Source: Chlorella sorokiniana (taxonomy: Eukaryota > Chlorophyta > Trebouxiophyceae > Chlorellales > Chlorellaceae). From it: a DNA stretch of 64,000 bases. The stretch spans positions 1,240,001 through 1,304,000 of the forward strand of contig CP084612.1 of assembly GCA_025917655.1 (NCBI GenBank), written 5' to 3'. This document shows, one piece after another, positions 1 to 10,752 of the stretch. Position 1 is the first letter of the stretch. Every line of letters begins with the position of its first letter. The notes under the pieces were generated by a model that worked only from the letters and a program-made list of their open reading frames with translations, was not told the DNA's origin and did not search any database. Both the position numbers and the translations under genes were made by a program.

Positions 1-1835
1 CCTGTCGGCGCCGCCGGGGGCCTTTCATTGCTCCCTGCCTCCCGACCGCGTCTGGTTGGGCGCTGCTGATCCCGTGGCAGGCTTTGGAGCTGGTCTTTGC
101 TGAAATGGCGTGCCCCAGCCTGTCGCCCAGCATGCGATGTGGGCTGCTCAACGCCACCGGCGCGCTGTGCCACCTCCCCATCGTTGCTGCGTTTTGGGAG
201 CGGTGCGCGGCGCTGGGCGACGAAGAGGTGCGGCGACCAACAGGGACGTCTGCTGCCGCCAGGGAGCGGGCGTTCGCAGTTCCTGCTGCCATCGTCGCGG
301 CTCGCCGCTGCCTGGGCCGCCGCCAGCGCCTGTGGTGATGACTGCCTGCGTGCAGCACTGGGCTGAGGGGAGCGTCGCCTGCAGGTGCTCCGTGACGTGA
401 TCGCCTGCATCGACCAGCACGCGCTGAAGAGCTCCCCAGCCCTGGCTGGCTGGTGGAGTGGTATGGCGGTGGACATGCTGCGGTGAGCGCCCGGCAACCT
501 GTCATAAACTGTCGTTGCTGCCCACAAGCCTTCCCTCCCTCCCACCTGTGCCGGAGTCCCCAACGTCCCCCCCTGTGTGGCAGGTCTGCCAGCACTGCCG
601 AGCTCAAGAACAGAGTGGCTGCAGATCTTGAGGGCAGCGACGCTGTCCGCGCCCTGGCAGGCAGCCCCACAGCGCTGCAGCCGCTCCTGGAAAGGCTGCT
701 GGGCCTGGCTGCTTGCCCCAACCAGCCCCAGGCTGTCCGGCTGCTGCGCAAGTGAGGCTGGCATGCTGGCAGTACACTGTCTGCTGTCCATCGCACTTGC
801 TTGCGCTGTACTGCGTTGCAGGTCATTGCGTTGTGCTCAGCCTTTAGGCCTGGTCTGCTGTTTGCTAACTTGACCTCCCTCACTTTTCATCTTGCTCTGC
901 CCTCCTCGCAGGGTCATGGCCAGAGTGAAGATGGATTCAGGCTCAAGTGCGCAGCATGTGGGGGAGGCTTCCGAGCCGTGGGATGCTGCCAAAGGCACCA
1001 TGGCTCGCTTCCTGCGCCCCCTCCTGGAGGCCGCCGCCGCCGAGCAGGGAGCGGCGGCCGACGCTGGCGCCAACGGTGGCCAGGAGCGGCCAGCGACAGG
1101 CCGCGTGCTGCAGCTGCTGCGCGGGAGTGCAGCGCTCTGAGCCCTTGGCGGCTGGGCATGCAGGTGCCGCCGCCGCTGGTGCCCCTGCTGTGGGAAGGCT
1201 GGTGCGCACACCTGGCGCAGGCGGCCACCGACAGTGACGCGGTCGCCGCCACAGGCGGCGCTGGACGGCTGGCGCTGCAGCTGGGGCAGGCCGCATCCGC
1301 AGCGCCCAGCAGCGCGCACGGGGTGCGGGCTGGTTGTGTGATTCTGCAGCAGTTTGTCAGCAAGTTGGACGGGTTCTGGATCCCTTGGCAACCGCCGGAG
1401 ACGAAGCCGTACGTCGAGGCTGTGCTGGAGGCAGCAGCGGCGCTGCGCGGCGCGGCCAGCGGCAGCAGCCCCACCCAGGCCGCCCGCATGGCCGACGCAG
1501 CCCTGCCGTTGTCTGCCGCCCTGGCAGCCGCTGCGTGGCACGCAGCCCACACCTGGCAGGCTCGGTGCGCCGACGAAGCACTTTCTGGCTTGGAGGCACA
1601 GGCGCTCGCTGCAGTGCGCCGCTGCATGGCGGACGATGCCCACGGAATCGTGCACCTGCTGCTGAGCCCCGCGCATGGCGTGAAGCGGCAGCTGCAGGCG
1701 CAGCTCACGGGAACAGCGACGGCGGAGGAGGCTCGGCGCACATGCAAGAAGGCGATCCTACAGTACCCAGGCAGAGGCGGCAGCGGCAAGCGCGCTGGGC
1801 GCTTGCAGCCCCGCATCAACTGGCTGCGCAGCTAG
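1..1835 (+). CDS. uncharacterised protein, 3' portion (5' end outside window)
   Basis: I do not recognise this protein. The readable exons run from about 385 (VLRDVIACIDQHALKSS) to a GTGAGC donor near 483, then about 583-752 (AELKNRVAADLEGSDAVRAL, ending in a GTGAGG donor), then from about 912 to the TAG at 1833-1835. The protein is Ala/Leu-rich and looks all-helical, compatible with an ARM/HEAT-like solenoid, but no family motif is visible. It ends in a basic tail (GRLQPRINWLRS). The last long exon changes frame near 1105-1163. This fits either a 59-base GT-AG intron or one of the single-base errors common in this window. The coding region probably begins upstream of base 1, since no convincing ATG exon is seen here. 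Confidence 0.5.
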
Positions 1836-1926
1836 GCTGCGTCGGGCCGCATTCAGCGGCCATCGACACCTGCTGCCGCCGGTCTTGCTCCTTCCAGTTC
1901 GACGCGTCCCATGTGCACTGTCGGAC

Positions 1927-1931
1927 TGTAA
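1927..1931 (+). promoter_or_regulatory. TGTAA poly(A) signal of the first gene
   Basis: TGTAA lies 92 bases after the stop codon at 1833-1835, the usual distance for the chlorophyte poly(A) signal. Positions 1836-2173 are the shared 3' space of two convergent genes and show no other gene. Confidence 0.5.
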
Positions 1932-2173
1932 GCAGTGCGTTGAAAGCAAGCACTCACATGTTTGGCGCTAAGTTTTGCGTCAGCGGTTACGTGCACTGCC
2001 TCAGGCGTGCTGCTCCTCGGCGTCTTCAACCGGCTGGCCCGCCTCCTGCAGCCTTGCCCCCGACTTGCCCAACGAGTTGCGCCAGAATTCTGCGGATGAG
2101 TGTTGGGGAGGAGCAGCGCAGGACTGTCGCCGCTTATGCCTGTTTGCCGCGACGACCAGGCTGCCTGCTGCAG

Positions 2174-4033
2174 CTACTGCACTGACCCCAGGCCGGCAAG
2201 GCGTTTGGGCGGCAGGGCCAGCAGGGTGCAGCGCTCACCCCGACGCCTCCCACCTGTGCTGGCAGTCACCCAATTGGGGTCTGGCACGCCCAGCCCCCTC
2301 TGCACGGCGGGGCGCGCCCTGATCGCATCCACCCAGCGGCGCAGGCGCGGGTAGGAAGCCGCCAGCGAGATGCCTGCCAGGGGTGTGGTGTGTGTGTGGG
2401 GTGGGGTGGGGTGGGGGGCTCACACAGGGGGCTCACACAGGGCACTCACAGGGCAGGGCTCTGCAGGGCCTTCATTGCAGCGAGCTGTGCAACTCACGCA
2501 ACCGCTGGAGCTTGCCGCTGGCTGGCCCCAGCGCACCCCAGAGGTCATGGATGAGGACCCAGGGGAAGGCGGCCACGTCGGCGATGCTGTACTGCCCCCC
2601 GCCAGCCACTCCCGCCCCTCCAGGCGGCGCTCCATCACGCTGCGAGACACGAGGATGACGCAGCCGCGCGCACAGCTGTCACACAGCTGAATCAAGGGGT
2701 CCCCAGCTTCCGGAGGTTGGTGTGAAAGGCGACCAAGCAGGGCGGCCCCGGGCGGCAGGGCGCACCGACGCGAGCGGCAGCAGGGCGCTTCAGGCCAGAG
2801 CGGCGCAGCTCACCCGAGCAGGCGGCGCACCTCGCCCACGTACCGCTCTATGGCGAGCGGTACAGCCTCGGGCGCAAACAGCAGGAACCAGTCTGCCTGG
2901 CCGCCCATAGGGCCCAGCCCCCTGCATGCATGCAGCGGCTGCCAGCTGGCTTGGAGCAGGGTGTCATGAAGGGACGTCACTGGGAAAAACTCGCTCGCTG
3001 GGTGGACGCTGAATGCTGGCTTTGGGGCTCACAGCGCTCAGGGTTCCGCAGGCAGCGCCACTCACCACCTGCCAGAAGAGCCAGCTCAGCACCTCGGCGC
3101 GCTGGCGCTCGTCGCGGGCAGCAGGCGGCGCTGCGGGTCGCGCTCAGCCAGGTGGAGCAGCACAGCGCCCGACTCGAAGACGGGCAGGTCGCCGTCGGCG
3201 TGGTCAACTGGGGGGGGAGGGGAGGGAGGGCTTAGAAGGATGTTACAAAGGACGGAGGAGCATGGGGATATTGTATAGGATGTTATAAAGGACGGAGGAG
3301 CATGGGGATATTGTATAGGATGTTATAAAGGACGGAGGAGCATGGGGATGTTGTGCCAAGGAAGGACTGAAGGAGGAGGGGTGAGCCCGCTGCCTGGCTG
3401 GCGCCGCGCGCAGGAAGCTGGGATGGATCAGAGCCCCGCAAGCCACGCTCACCGATTGCGGGGATGCGCCCATTGGGGTTGATGGCCGTGTACCAGTCCT
3501 GCTTCTGGTCCCCGGCCGCAAGGTTGATGCGGTGGACGGTGTACTGCAGGGCAGGCGGTGGCGTACCCGTGTGTGTGTGTGTGTGGGGGGTGGGGGGGCG
3601 GGGCGGCGGCGGCGCGGGCGCAGGGGCGGGAGGTGGGAGGAGCTCCTCGAGGCACCAGGGTCTTCAGCAACATGCACGGACATGCAGGCTACCTGCCAGC
3701 AACTCCCGCTGTGTTAACGATGCCAACTGCTTGCTGAAAACACTCCTCACCGGCACCTCAACCTCTTCCAGACAGATGCTGGCCTTCCAACCTGCGTGCA
3801 GCTGCGGTGGTTGGCAGCAATACAGCGGCAACCGCAGGGTTGCCTGCACGCACGCCGATAGCGCCGTGGCCCCCCAACGTCTTAGCAAGCAGCAAAGGCA
3901 TGCCAGGTGCAGACATGCCCTGAAGAAAAGATCCACAATCCCCTTGTGCCGCTCCCCTCCCCTCCCCCCAAAAGGTCTTGCCGTTTGGTGTCCCAGCGGT
4001 GTAGAGGGTGATGCCAGCGCTTGCGGCAGCCAT
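2174..4033 (-). CDS. glutathione S-transferase (YfcG/YghU-like)
   Basis: Thioredoxin-fold plus helical C-terminal GST of the bacterial YfcG/YghU (nu-class-like) type, expected to act as a GSH-dependent disulfide reductase or transferase in the cytosol. The exons read from the ATG at 4033: GITLYTAGTPNG, WKASICLEEVEVP, YTVHRINLAAGDQKQDWYTA then INPNGRIPAI, VDHADGDLPVFESGAVLLHL, VGLGPMGGQADWFLLFAPEA, GGQYSIADVAAFPWVLIHDL and YPRLRRWVDAIRARPAVQRG, with stop TAG at 2174-2176. All of these are conserved family blocks. Intron 1 is GC-AG and intron 3 holds a 40-bp minisatellite. Two single-base gaps break the frame, one near 3106 (before RDERQRAEVLSWLFWQ) and one near 2600 (REWLAG to GGQYSI); both lie in G/C runs. 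The domain is otherwise complete, so I treat it as a real gene rather than a pseudogene. Confidence 0.88.
3237..3355. repeat. 40-bp minisatellite, three copies
   Basis: Three head-to-tail copies of a 40-base unit (starts 3237, 3277, 3317) that begins AGGATGTTA and contains GGACGGAGGAGCATGGGGAT. Copies 1 and 2 differ by one base and copy 3 decays at its end. The repeat lies wholly inside intron 3 of the glutathione S-transferase. Confidence 0.92.
3792..3981 (-). other. GC-AG intron in the GST gene
   Basis: Read on the minus strand, exon 1 ends ACACCAAACG and the intron begins GCAAGA at 3981; the acceptor is CACGCAG just before 3791. Joining there gives TPNG-WKASICLEEVEVP, which keeps the conserved TPNGxK motif. 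No GT donor nearby restores it. Confidence 0.7.
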
Positions 4034-4242
4034 GACGCCTTACAGCTTACTGTAATTGGCCGATGGTAGACTTTGGTGCACGCCACGAGGAAGCTGTCAT
4101 ACTTGGCAGCTCCGAAAGCAAGCGAGGGTTTAAGAGGTCGACCCGGCCGCCTTCTGCATCAATTCTACACATCTGCACTTCTGTTTCCGCTTCCTTTCCC
4201 AACTCCCTACCGACCACTCCGTCCAAGACACCCACACTCACT
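4034..4242. promoter_or_regulatory. short divergent promoter, GST / LEA-like gene
   Basis: Only 209 bases separate the two divergent ATGs at 4033 (-) and 4243 (+). Immediately upstream of 4243 is a pyrimidine-rich stretch (about 4160-4240) typical of a 5' leader. I see no clear TATA box or stress element. Confidence 0.4.
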
Positions 4243-5057
4243 ATGGAGCAGAACAAGCCCATCACCGAGCGCATTGGAGACACCATGGCCGCCGCGGGCC
4301 AGAAGGTCAGCGAGACTGTGGACGCTGCCAAGCAGAAAGCCTCCCAGGTGGGTTGTTACGGTTTGCCGACACACTGTCGGTCACACTTAGCAAGAAGCCT
4401 TTGCCGCTCCACCGGCGAAGGCCTTGTCGCGACATGCTCTCCCCACAGCGCTCGTCAATCCTACCAGGTTGCGGGCCGTGCAGCGCGTGCAAGAGCAGCA
4501 GACTCCCTTACCACAGCTGACTCAGCGCCCGTCCCAGCTCGCCGCTCACCACGCTGCTGCTCGCCGCTTGCAGATGACCGGCTCTGCTCAGGAGACTGGT
4601 GCCCAGACGCGCGACCAGGGTGCGGGCATGATGGAGCAGGCCAAGGGCAAGGCTGCCGAGATGCAGCACCGCGCAGGTGACTGGGCGCGGCAGCTGCCCT
4701 GTGTGGGCGGCGGGGCAGGTTGCTGCACCAGCCACAGTTGCCACCGAGACTGCACCCAGGACCTGCATGCTGCATCATGCCTGAACTGCCCCCAGGGACG
4801 GGCGGTGAAACAGCCACCCATGCTGGGAAGTACACCCAGCAGAGCGCAGACCTCGTCTGTTGAGGTCTGCGCACCCTGCTGATGCTCCCACACATGAACT
4901 GCTACTCGACACGGTGCCCTGCCTCACGTTCCTACACACCCCCCACTGTCCAGGTGAGGGCCTGGACCAGATGAAGCACTCGGCCCAGGAGACGGCGAAG
5001 GAGGCTAAGCACCGGGCCGACGAGGTTGCCCGACCCGGCGCCGACGCCACGCGCTGA
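4243..5057 (+). CDS. small LEA-like helical protein
   Basis: Three exons with matching phases (4243-4347, 4574-4676, 4954-5057) encode 103 residues with no frame problem. The protein is hydrophilic, lacks Cys and Trp, and is built of 11-residue-type amphipathic helix segments such as KVSETVDAAKQKASQ, MMEQAKGKAAEMQHRA and HSAQETAKEAKHRADEVA. This is the pattern of group 3 late-embryogenesis-abundant and related stress proteins, which are disordered in water and fold into helices on drying or at membranes. No signal peptide or membrane segment is present, so a cytosolic location is inferred. It sits head-to-head with a glutathione S-transferase 209 bases away, which suggests shared stress control. 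A CsbD-like protein is an alternative, but the segments fit LEA_4 better. Confidence 0.7.
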
Positions 5058-5195
5058 ACCCTCGCGTTCAACGAGTGTAGTGTGTGAGCGGCAGCAAGCT
5101 GCTGGCATCCGGCGCGCTGCTCCCTTTATTCCCCTGAATGATTGCCACCGACCTACCTCCCTATTCTGCCAGTGCTGAAAGAGCCCATTATGCAA

Positions 5196-5200
5196 TGTAA
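5196..5200 (+). promoter_or_regulatory. TGTAA poly(A) signal of the LEA-like gene
   Basis: TGTAA lies about 140 bases after the stop at 5055-5057 and just before the convergent end of the next gene (stop at 5246). Confidence 0.5.
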
Positions 5201-5245
5201 GCAGCGCTTCATGCAGTCTGTGTGGCAGGTCAGGACGGTACGTTT

Positions 5246-7839
5246 TCAGCTCCCCAGCGCCTCAGCCCCCCGCACAAGCCGCGCTGCTGCCAGGAGCCCG
5301 TCAAGCTGGCGCCTAAACTCGTCCACCTCCTTGCCGTGCTCCCGCAGCGCCGCACTGCACCGCTCCTGCATCTGCTGCTTGGCTGCTGCTGCAGCGCGGC
5401 TGTTCTCCTCTGCCAAAGAACGCCAGTGCGCCTCCCGCTGCTGTGCCTGCTGCTCGCACTGCCGCATGCGCTGCTCCAGTGCCGCAAAGTCAGCGGCGCT
5501 CGGCGCCCATGGCAGCCCTGAGCGGGCGGCGTGCAAGTCGCCTTCCAGCTGCTTCACACGGCTCCGCCATTCTGCCGCCGAACGCTGCGCATGCTCCACC
5601 TGCGAGCGCCACTCTGCAGCTGCAGCCTCGTGCCCAGCCTGCTGCGCCTTTCTGAGGCCGTCTTCCTGCTCGCGCTGCACGCAGCGCAGCTCTGCAGCGT
5701 GCTGCGCCTGCTTGCTTGCCAGCTGCTCTGCCGCCTCGCTCTGCTGCTGCTGCAGGATGGCCAGAGCCTCCTCAACCTCTGCCATCCGTGCGCACCGCTG
5801 ACGGAGCTCCGTCGTGGCCTCCTGCGCCGCTGAGAGCTGCAGGCGCAAGGCCGGCACCTGCTTGACCTGCGCCTGCAGCCCTTCATTCGCAGCTGTCACT
5901 TCAGCAACAGCCTGCTGCAGCATGGCAACCTGAGCTTCGACCTCCTGCTGCCGCTCGGTGGCAGCGTTCGCCTGCTGGTCAGCCTGGTCTGCTCGTCTCC
6001 TTAAGGATGCCAGCTCAGCATCCTTCCTGCTTGCCTCGCCCTCGAGCCGTCGCACGCGCTGCTCCTTCTGCTGAAGCTGTGTGCTGGCTACAAGCAGGGC
6101 CTCCTTGGTTGCCTTGGCGGTTGCACGCACGTGGGCAGTTCGTTGGGGGACCAGGGGCGCTTGGGAAGCTTTGCAGCCTCCTGCTCCGCTGCCTGAGTTG
6201 GGATGCCCCGATGTCTCCCGTTTTTCAAGCCTGGCCTCTGCTTCCTTGAGGCGGCAATGCATGATGCGCAGCTTCTTAGCAGCTGCCTCCTCCACCTGCT
6301 GCACCCGCTGCTCCAAGTCCCTGACGCGTGCGGCCCCAAGCCGTCCAGCAGTCCTGCAGACGCAGCAAAAGAGGTAACCATGCCACAGGCTGCCAGAGAT
6401 GAGCACTTGAAGGACATCCCAAGTTGGCTTGCCCACCGTATGTGCTCCTTCACACGCAGCTGCTCGTGTTCGCGCTGCAGCCGCTGGATGTGGCGCAGAT
6501 GCTGCTCCTCTTTGACCTTCAGCAGCCCCTGCATGTGGCTGAGCTTCGTCCTCAGCTCCTCTGCCACACCAGCCTCGCTGCTGCTGCCGCTGACCTGGGC
6601 CCCGGAGCCATCAAGAGCTGCACGTTCCGAAAGCTGCATGTGCAGGGCATGCAGCGCTTGTCGCAGGGCGGCATTGTCCGCTTCCAGGCGTCTGTCTGCC
6701 TCGGTGCCTGCCGCGCTGCTGTTGCCGGGTGCACCCCGCCGCAGCTGCTGCTCCATCTGGGAGATGACCTGCGCCTGCTGCTGCACCAGGGTATCGCTCT
6801 CCGCGAGCTGCTGCCGCAGCCCCTGCAGCTGCAAGAGTTCGCCCCGCAGCTCCTCTGCATGCATTTCCGCCCGTGCCCGCCTGACTTCAAGGGCTGTTGC
6901 CTGCTGCACAAGCTCCCGCTCCCGCTCTGCAGCTGCAGACCTTGCAGCCTGCAGCTGGCCTTGCAGGCTCAGCACTTCCTGTAGAAGCGCTTCCTGCTCC
7001 TCCTGTCTCATTAAACGTTGTTCGGAGCCTGCGGACAGGTTGACAAGGCCTGCTTGAACCAGGAGCACGCCAGCAGGGTTCCGTCGGCCTCAACAGAACC
7101 CACCTTTGGCTTGAGCGGCATCCAGAACAGCAACCCCTGCAGGAGCACCCACACCATGCTGCAGCTCATGGCGAAGCGCGGCCAACCGAGACTCATGCTC
7201 CTTTGCCAACATCCGCCTGTGCTCATCGGCAGCCCTGCACTCAGGAGCCAGTTGACGCTGTAGCATGGCCCTCTCCTCTGCCATGGCTAGCACCCTTGCT
7301 TCAGCCACATCGAGCTGTTGGCGGATGCTGATTCCGTGGCTGCCTCCAGTAGCGTCATTGCGCAAGCTACCCTGCGACTGGCTGCTGCTGTCTGTCCGGA
7401 GCTGAGCTGAAGGCGTGGTAAAGCGGTCTGCTCTTGCCGCCACAGCAGGGCTTTCGATCACAAAGCAATCAGGATGAGCGCTGAAGGATGACTGGCTGTG
7501 CTCTGAGTTGCTGTGGCCACACTCCAGCTCGCTGCAGTCGTGACTAGAGCAGGCTGCTGATGGCACCGCATCCGTCGCCGCCCTGCGGCGCCGCTGAGTG
7601 GGAGAGTAGGACTCACGCGGGATGCTAACAGTGCTCGCTGAGATGCTGAGATCGTCTTCCAAGGCCGGCGAGCTCTCTGGTGCAGTTTCTGCGCCGGAAG
7701 CAGCTTGTTGCAACGCTTGCAGCTTGAAAAGCCCGGCCGGCTTGCTGGGAGGGCTTTCCAACATCGAAGGTATCACATAGTCAGATGCACGAAAGCTGCA
7801 GCTCAACAGCGCGCTGGGCGGAGTTATACTTTCGTCCAT
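5246..7839 (-). CDS. long coiled-coil protein, function unknown
   Basis: Starts at the ATG at 7839. The first about 230 residues are Ser/Thr/Pro-rich and probably disordered (for example SISASTVSIPRESYSPTQRR). From about residue 160 on, the protein is almost unbroken coiled coil, rich in Glu, Gln, Arg and Ala (LMRQEEQEALLQEVLSLQGQ, QLQQKEQRVRRLEGEASRKD, AAEWRSRVKQLEGDLHAARS). Introns lie near 7017-7110 (donor GTGGGT after QAK) and about 6335-6450. The stop is at 5246-5248 after ARLVRGAEALGS. About 800 residues are predicted. No enzymatic domain, membrane segment or known head domain is visible. By composition it could belong to the centrosome/basal body, Golgi-tether or cytoskeletal linker classes, but coiled-coil similarity alone cannot decide. 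Confidence 0.8.
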
Positions 7840-8223
7840 CGACGCTGCAGCTTTCGCGCCGTAGCGTTTAGTTCCCTAAAACAACCTCAGGATGCATGTC
7901 GAAGATGCATGGTCTCCTGTTCTGCAGAAAGAAGCAGGTCAGCGCTCGCTGCAGTTGGTCTGCGCATGTTGACCGCCACGTAGCCGCCCCCTCAAGTGCG
8001 TCACATGGACTGTCCTCTTCCAGTGTGCAAGCGCTATTTTTGCATCCAATCATCGTAAAAGACATAGTGATGGCTAACCGACGAGTGAACAAACTTGAGG
8101 AGGAAGCCCAAGATCGATGGAGAAAACTGCTGTGAAAATGGGAAAAGACATTTGACCAAAACGCACGACCCACAGTGGCTTCTCGAAAATTGTTCGATCT
8201 GCAGCATCCATGCCGACGACACG

Positions 8224-9247
8224 TCACAAGTCAATGCCGTGCTCGCTGAACCACTGAGCCCTGTCGCTCTGGCTGGCCTGCACGACACAATGGGAGAAGA
8301 GCGCTTGCAAGCCAATTAGTTGGTTCTGAAGCTCACTGCGTAGCATGCAAAGCAGCACAGACCAGCTGGGTGCATTGCAAAAGCTCACCAGTGCCCAGAA
8401 CAGGTCTGTGCGCGTCACAATGCCGATGGCCTTGCCATCCTCGTCCACAATCGGCACCCGATGAATCTTGTTCTGCAGGTGAGCCAAGCATGAAATGACT
8501 GCAACGCTAGCCAGCACACCCACTGCCGCCCAGGGGCCCTGCAATGCTGTGGCTGCTCCGCCTGCTCACATCAAGCATTGTGTGCCCCGCCACAAAAGCC
8601 TTGTCGGTGGCCCCGAGTGCGATGGGTGGGCTAGTCATGACGTCCCGCACCACGCTGCCGCCCTTCTTCAGGTCCTTCCGAGACAGCACCCCCACCAGCT
8701 GCAGTTCAAAGGGCACGAAAGCTTCGTTTTGGATCATTCGCTCACAGCTGGGCAACTAACTCATGGGGCCCTGCCAGATTGCACCTTGCCGCTGTCATCC
8801 ACGACCGGCAGCCCCTCGATGCCCTTAAGCCGCTCCTCAGCCTCATTCAACGTGGTATTCGGGCTTGCTGTGATCAGATTGACCTGCGGCATATGCATGG
8901 TTCTGCGGCATAAGTTCCTGGGTTTACGAGGCAGCACAGCGCTTGATGCAGTGCAGCTCAACGCGAGAGGCGGCAACAGGCGGCCGCATGCACAGGCACC
9001 TGCATGATGTCGCCCAGGAGCTTCGCGCGGCTTCTAGGAGCCCCATCATCCACCGAGAAGTGCCTCAAAATCTCGTCGTTGTGGGCAAGGCTCTCCACCA
9101 CGCTATGCAGCTCCCCACCAAAGTCGACCGCAGCACCCTGACCGCGAGGCACAAATGGCATCCTGCGGGATGTCGGGTTGCGGATTGGGGCGCCCTGCCC
9201 ACGCAGAAAGGGGTTTGCGGCTTGACGGTCTGGGCAGCGAACTTCAT
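8224..9247 (-). CDS. CBS-domain-pair protein, probably plastid
   Basis: Two CBS motifs in tandem (a Bateman module that usually binds adenosyl ligands). CBS1: LITASPNTTLNEAEERLKGI then GLPVVDDSGKVQ, joined across an intron to LVGVLSRKDL. CBS2: VRDVMTSPPIALGATDKAFV then KIHRVPIVDEDGKAIGIVTR and TDLFWAL. The C-terminus ends ...QWFSEHGIDL. This resembles the plant single-pair CBSX proteins, which regulate plastid thioredoxins, but the role here is inferred. The ATG at 9247 gives a transit-like MKFAAQTVKPQTPF; the body (VDFGGELHSVVESLAHNDEI) is in another frame, so a one-base error is likely between them. The next in-frame ATG is at 9161. The exact 5' end and the last exon edge are uncertain. Confidence 0.75.
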
Positions 9248-9707
9248 GACGTCCTGTCTGTATCGGCAATAGCTAGTGCCCTTTAGTATGCCATGAAAGT
9301 GTCCAGTAAGCGATCAAATCGCACCATCTTCAAGGGTTGCCAGCTGGACGCAATCAGGCGCCAGCGCCCTTCCATCGTTCCGGGCAAATCTTTCAGTTAC
9401 GCCCCTTGCCCTCACTCTCGCGCATCCTTTTCAGAAGCAAAAATCAAAATAGCTTGCTTTAACCCTAATGAATCAAACCGAACTGCTTCACATGAGCAGC
9501 AGGCAGTGAGGCTAGGTTCAAGGCGTTGCTGCTGAGGGCGGCTGGCACGTCACCCCCGCTACCGTCTTTAGGGCAACAGCAAAGCCACGCCGTGGAGCCT
9601 TCTTTTCCATGACACCAAAAGTTAGAAGTTGCAGCAGCGATGTAGGCAATGCTATAAGTGGTGGCAGGAACACAAGAAGATATACGTCGAGGCGGGGCAG
9701 CAGTGCG
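9248..9707. other. intergenic, 460 bp
   Basis: Spacer between the 5' end of the CBS gene and the 3' end of EMC4 on the same strand. A locally AT-rich patch at about 9420-9480 stands out from the GC-rich surroundings and could belong to the CBS promoter. No gene is supported here. Confidence 0.4.
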
Positions 9708-10536
9708 TCATTGCCGCCGCAGCAGGCTCGCGACGGCATGCTCCAGCTGGGTGGGTGGGCGCATGGAGGACACCCAGTCTGCCAGCTCCGTGGGCAGCAG
9801 GCCCATGCCCACTATTTTCCACAGCGCGAAGCCCACGCCCAGGCTGTGCACGAGGCAGAAGAGGATGCGGGCGTGGTGGTGTCCAGCTCGCCCTGGGGGT
9901 CCGCTGGGAAGACGTCCTTCGACTTCAGGATGGCTGCGGCGGAAGGGGCCAGGCGTGAAGAGGGCACGCAATTCAGCGGGGGAAACAACATTGGCACATG
10001 GCACCCTCGCGGGCGACGGCATGCAGCTGCGGCTTGTGGTTGCGCTGCTGGCCCACGCGCTCCGCCCAGCACCACGGCATCGCCCCCGCCGCCATGGGCT
10101 GCCATCCCACCTGAGAGCGGCTGGTAGATGCCGGACAGCGTGGTCATGATGGAGAAGAGGTGCAGGGTGCTGCCCGACATCCACATCATGAAGCACAGCA
10201 TGGCAACCTGCTTGACGGGGCCAGCGCCTGCGCCTGCAGCGCCTCCTGCCGCTTGGACAGCGGCAGCTTGGCGCGGCTGGCGGCGCTCGACTCGCTCTGC
10301 GCATAACGGAATGCAAGATTCGTCTGAAGCGATACAACTCATGCCAGCGTAAACGGCATGCTCATACCCCCGCCCCTCCAGCCAGAGGCATTAGCGAGGA
10401 CGGGAGCGGGCCGCTGCCGGCCTGTGGCGCTGCCACTCACCTGTTCCCTGGCGGCTGCTGCGTCGAACCCTGGTGGATCCGCTACCCGTGTGCGCTCAGT
10501 GTCAAACTGCACGCTGAACTTCCTGAACTCTGCCAT
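9708..10536 (-). CDS. EMC4: ER membrane protein complex subunit 4
   Basis: Subunit of the ER membrane protein complex, which inserts tail-anchored and multipass proteins. Exon 1 starts at the ATG at 10536 (MAEFRKFSVQFDTERTRVAD). Exon 2 carries SAASRAKLPLSKRQEALQAQ and then the first hydrophobic segment, VAMLCFMMWMSGSTLHLFSI, continuing MTTLSGIYQPLS. Exon 3 carries FCLVHSLGVGFALWKIVGMG followed by LLPTELADWVSSMRPPTQLE, the family's strongly conserved C-terminal block (LLPTxxSDW...PPxxxE). Stop TGA at 9708-9710. Two one-base frame breaks are visible, near 10218 (APVKQV, a C run) and near 9880 (before ARILFCLVHS). The homology on both sides is intact. The upstream neighbour PYM is divergent, about 215 bases away. 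Confidence 0.88.
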
Positions 10537-10752
10537 CGCAGCAAACTCTCGTGTCTGTCGGTGGTGTCCTCCCGCCAGCGAAGCTTTAACAGATTTACAA
10601 GGGATGTAGCATGATTGATGACAACTAGGGGCTGCCAGCATGCGCCTTTCCTTCCAGCCTCCGCTTCCCCATTCTAGTTTGGCCTTGCCTGTCGTTTGTT
10701 TACCGTGTCACAATCATTGAAACTCATTGAGGCCAACCATCTTACTTTTCAG

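Noticed and set aside
2174-4033. GST as a pseudogene because of two frame breaks
   Set aside because: All domain blocks and splice sites are intact, and the same kind of one-base break appears in most housekeeping genes here, so assembly error is the simpler reading.
9518-9739. A 73-codon hydrophobic frame (-) overlapping the EMC4 end
   Set aside because: It overlaps the EMC4 stop in another frame and lacks an upstream signal; probably 3' UTR.
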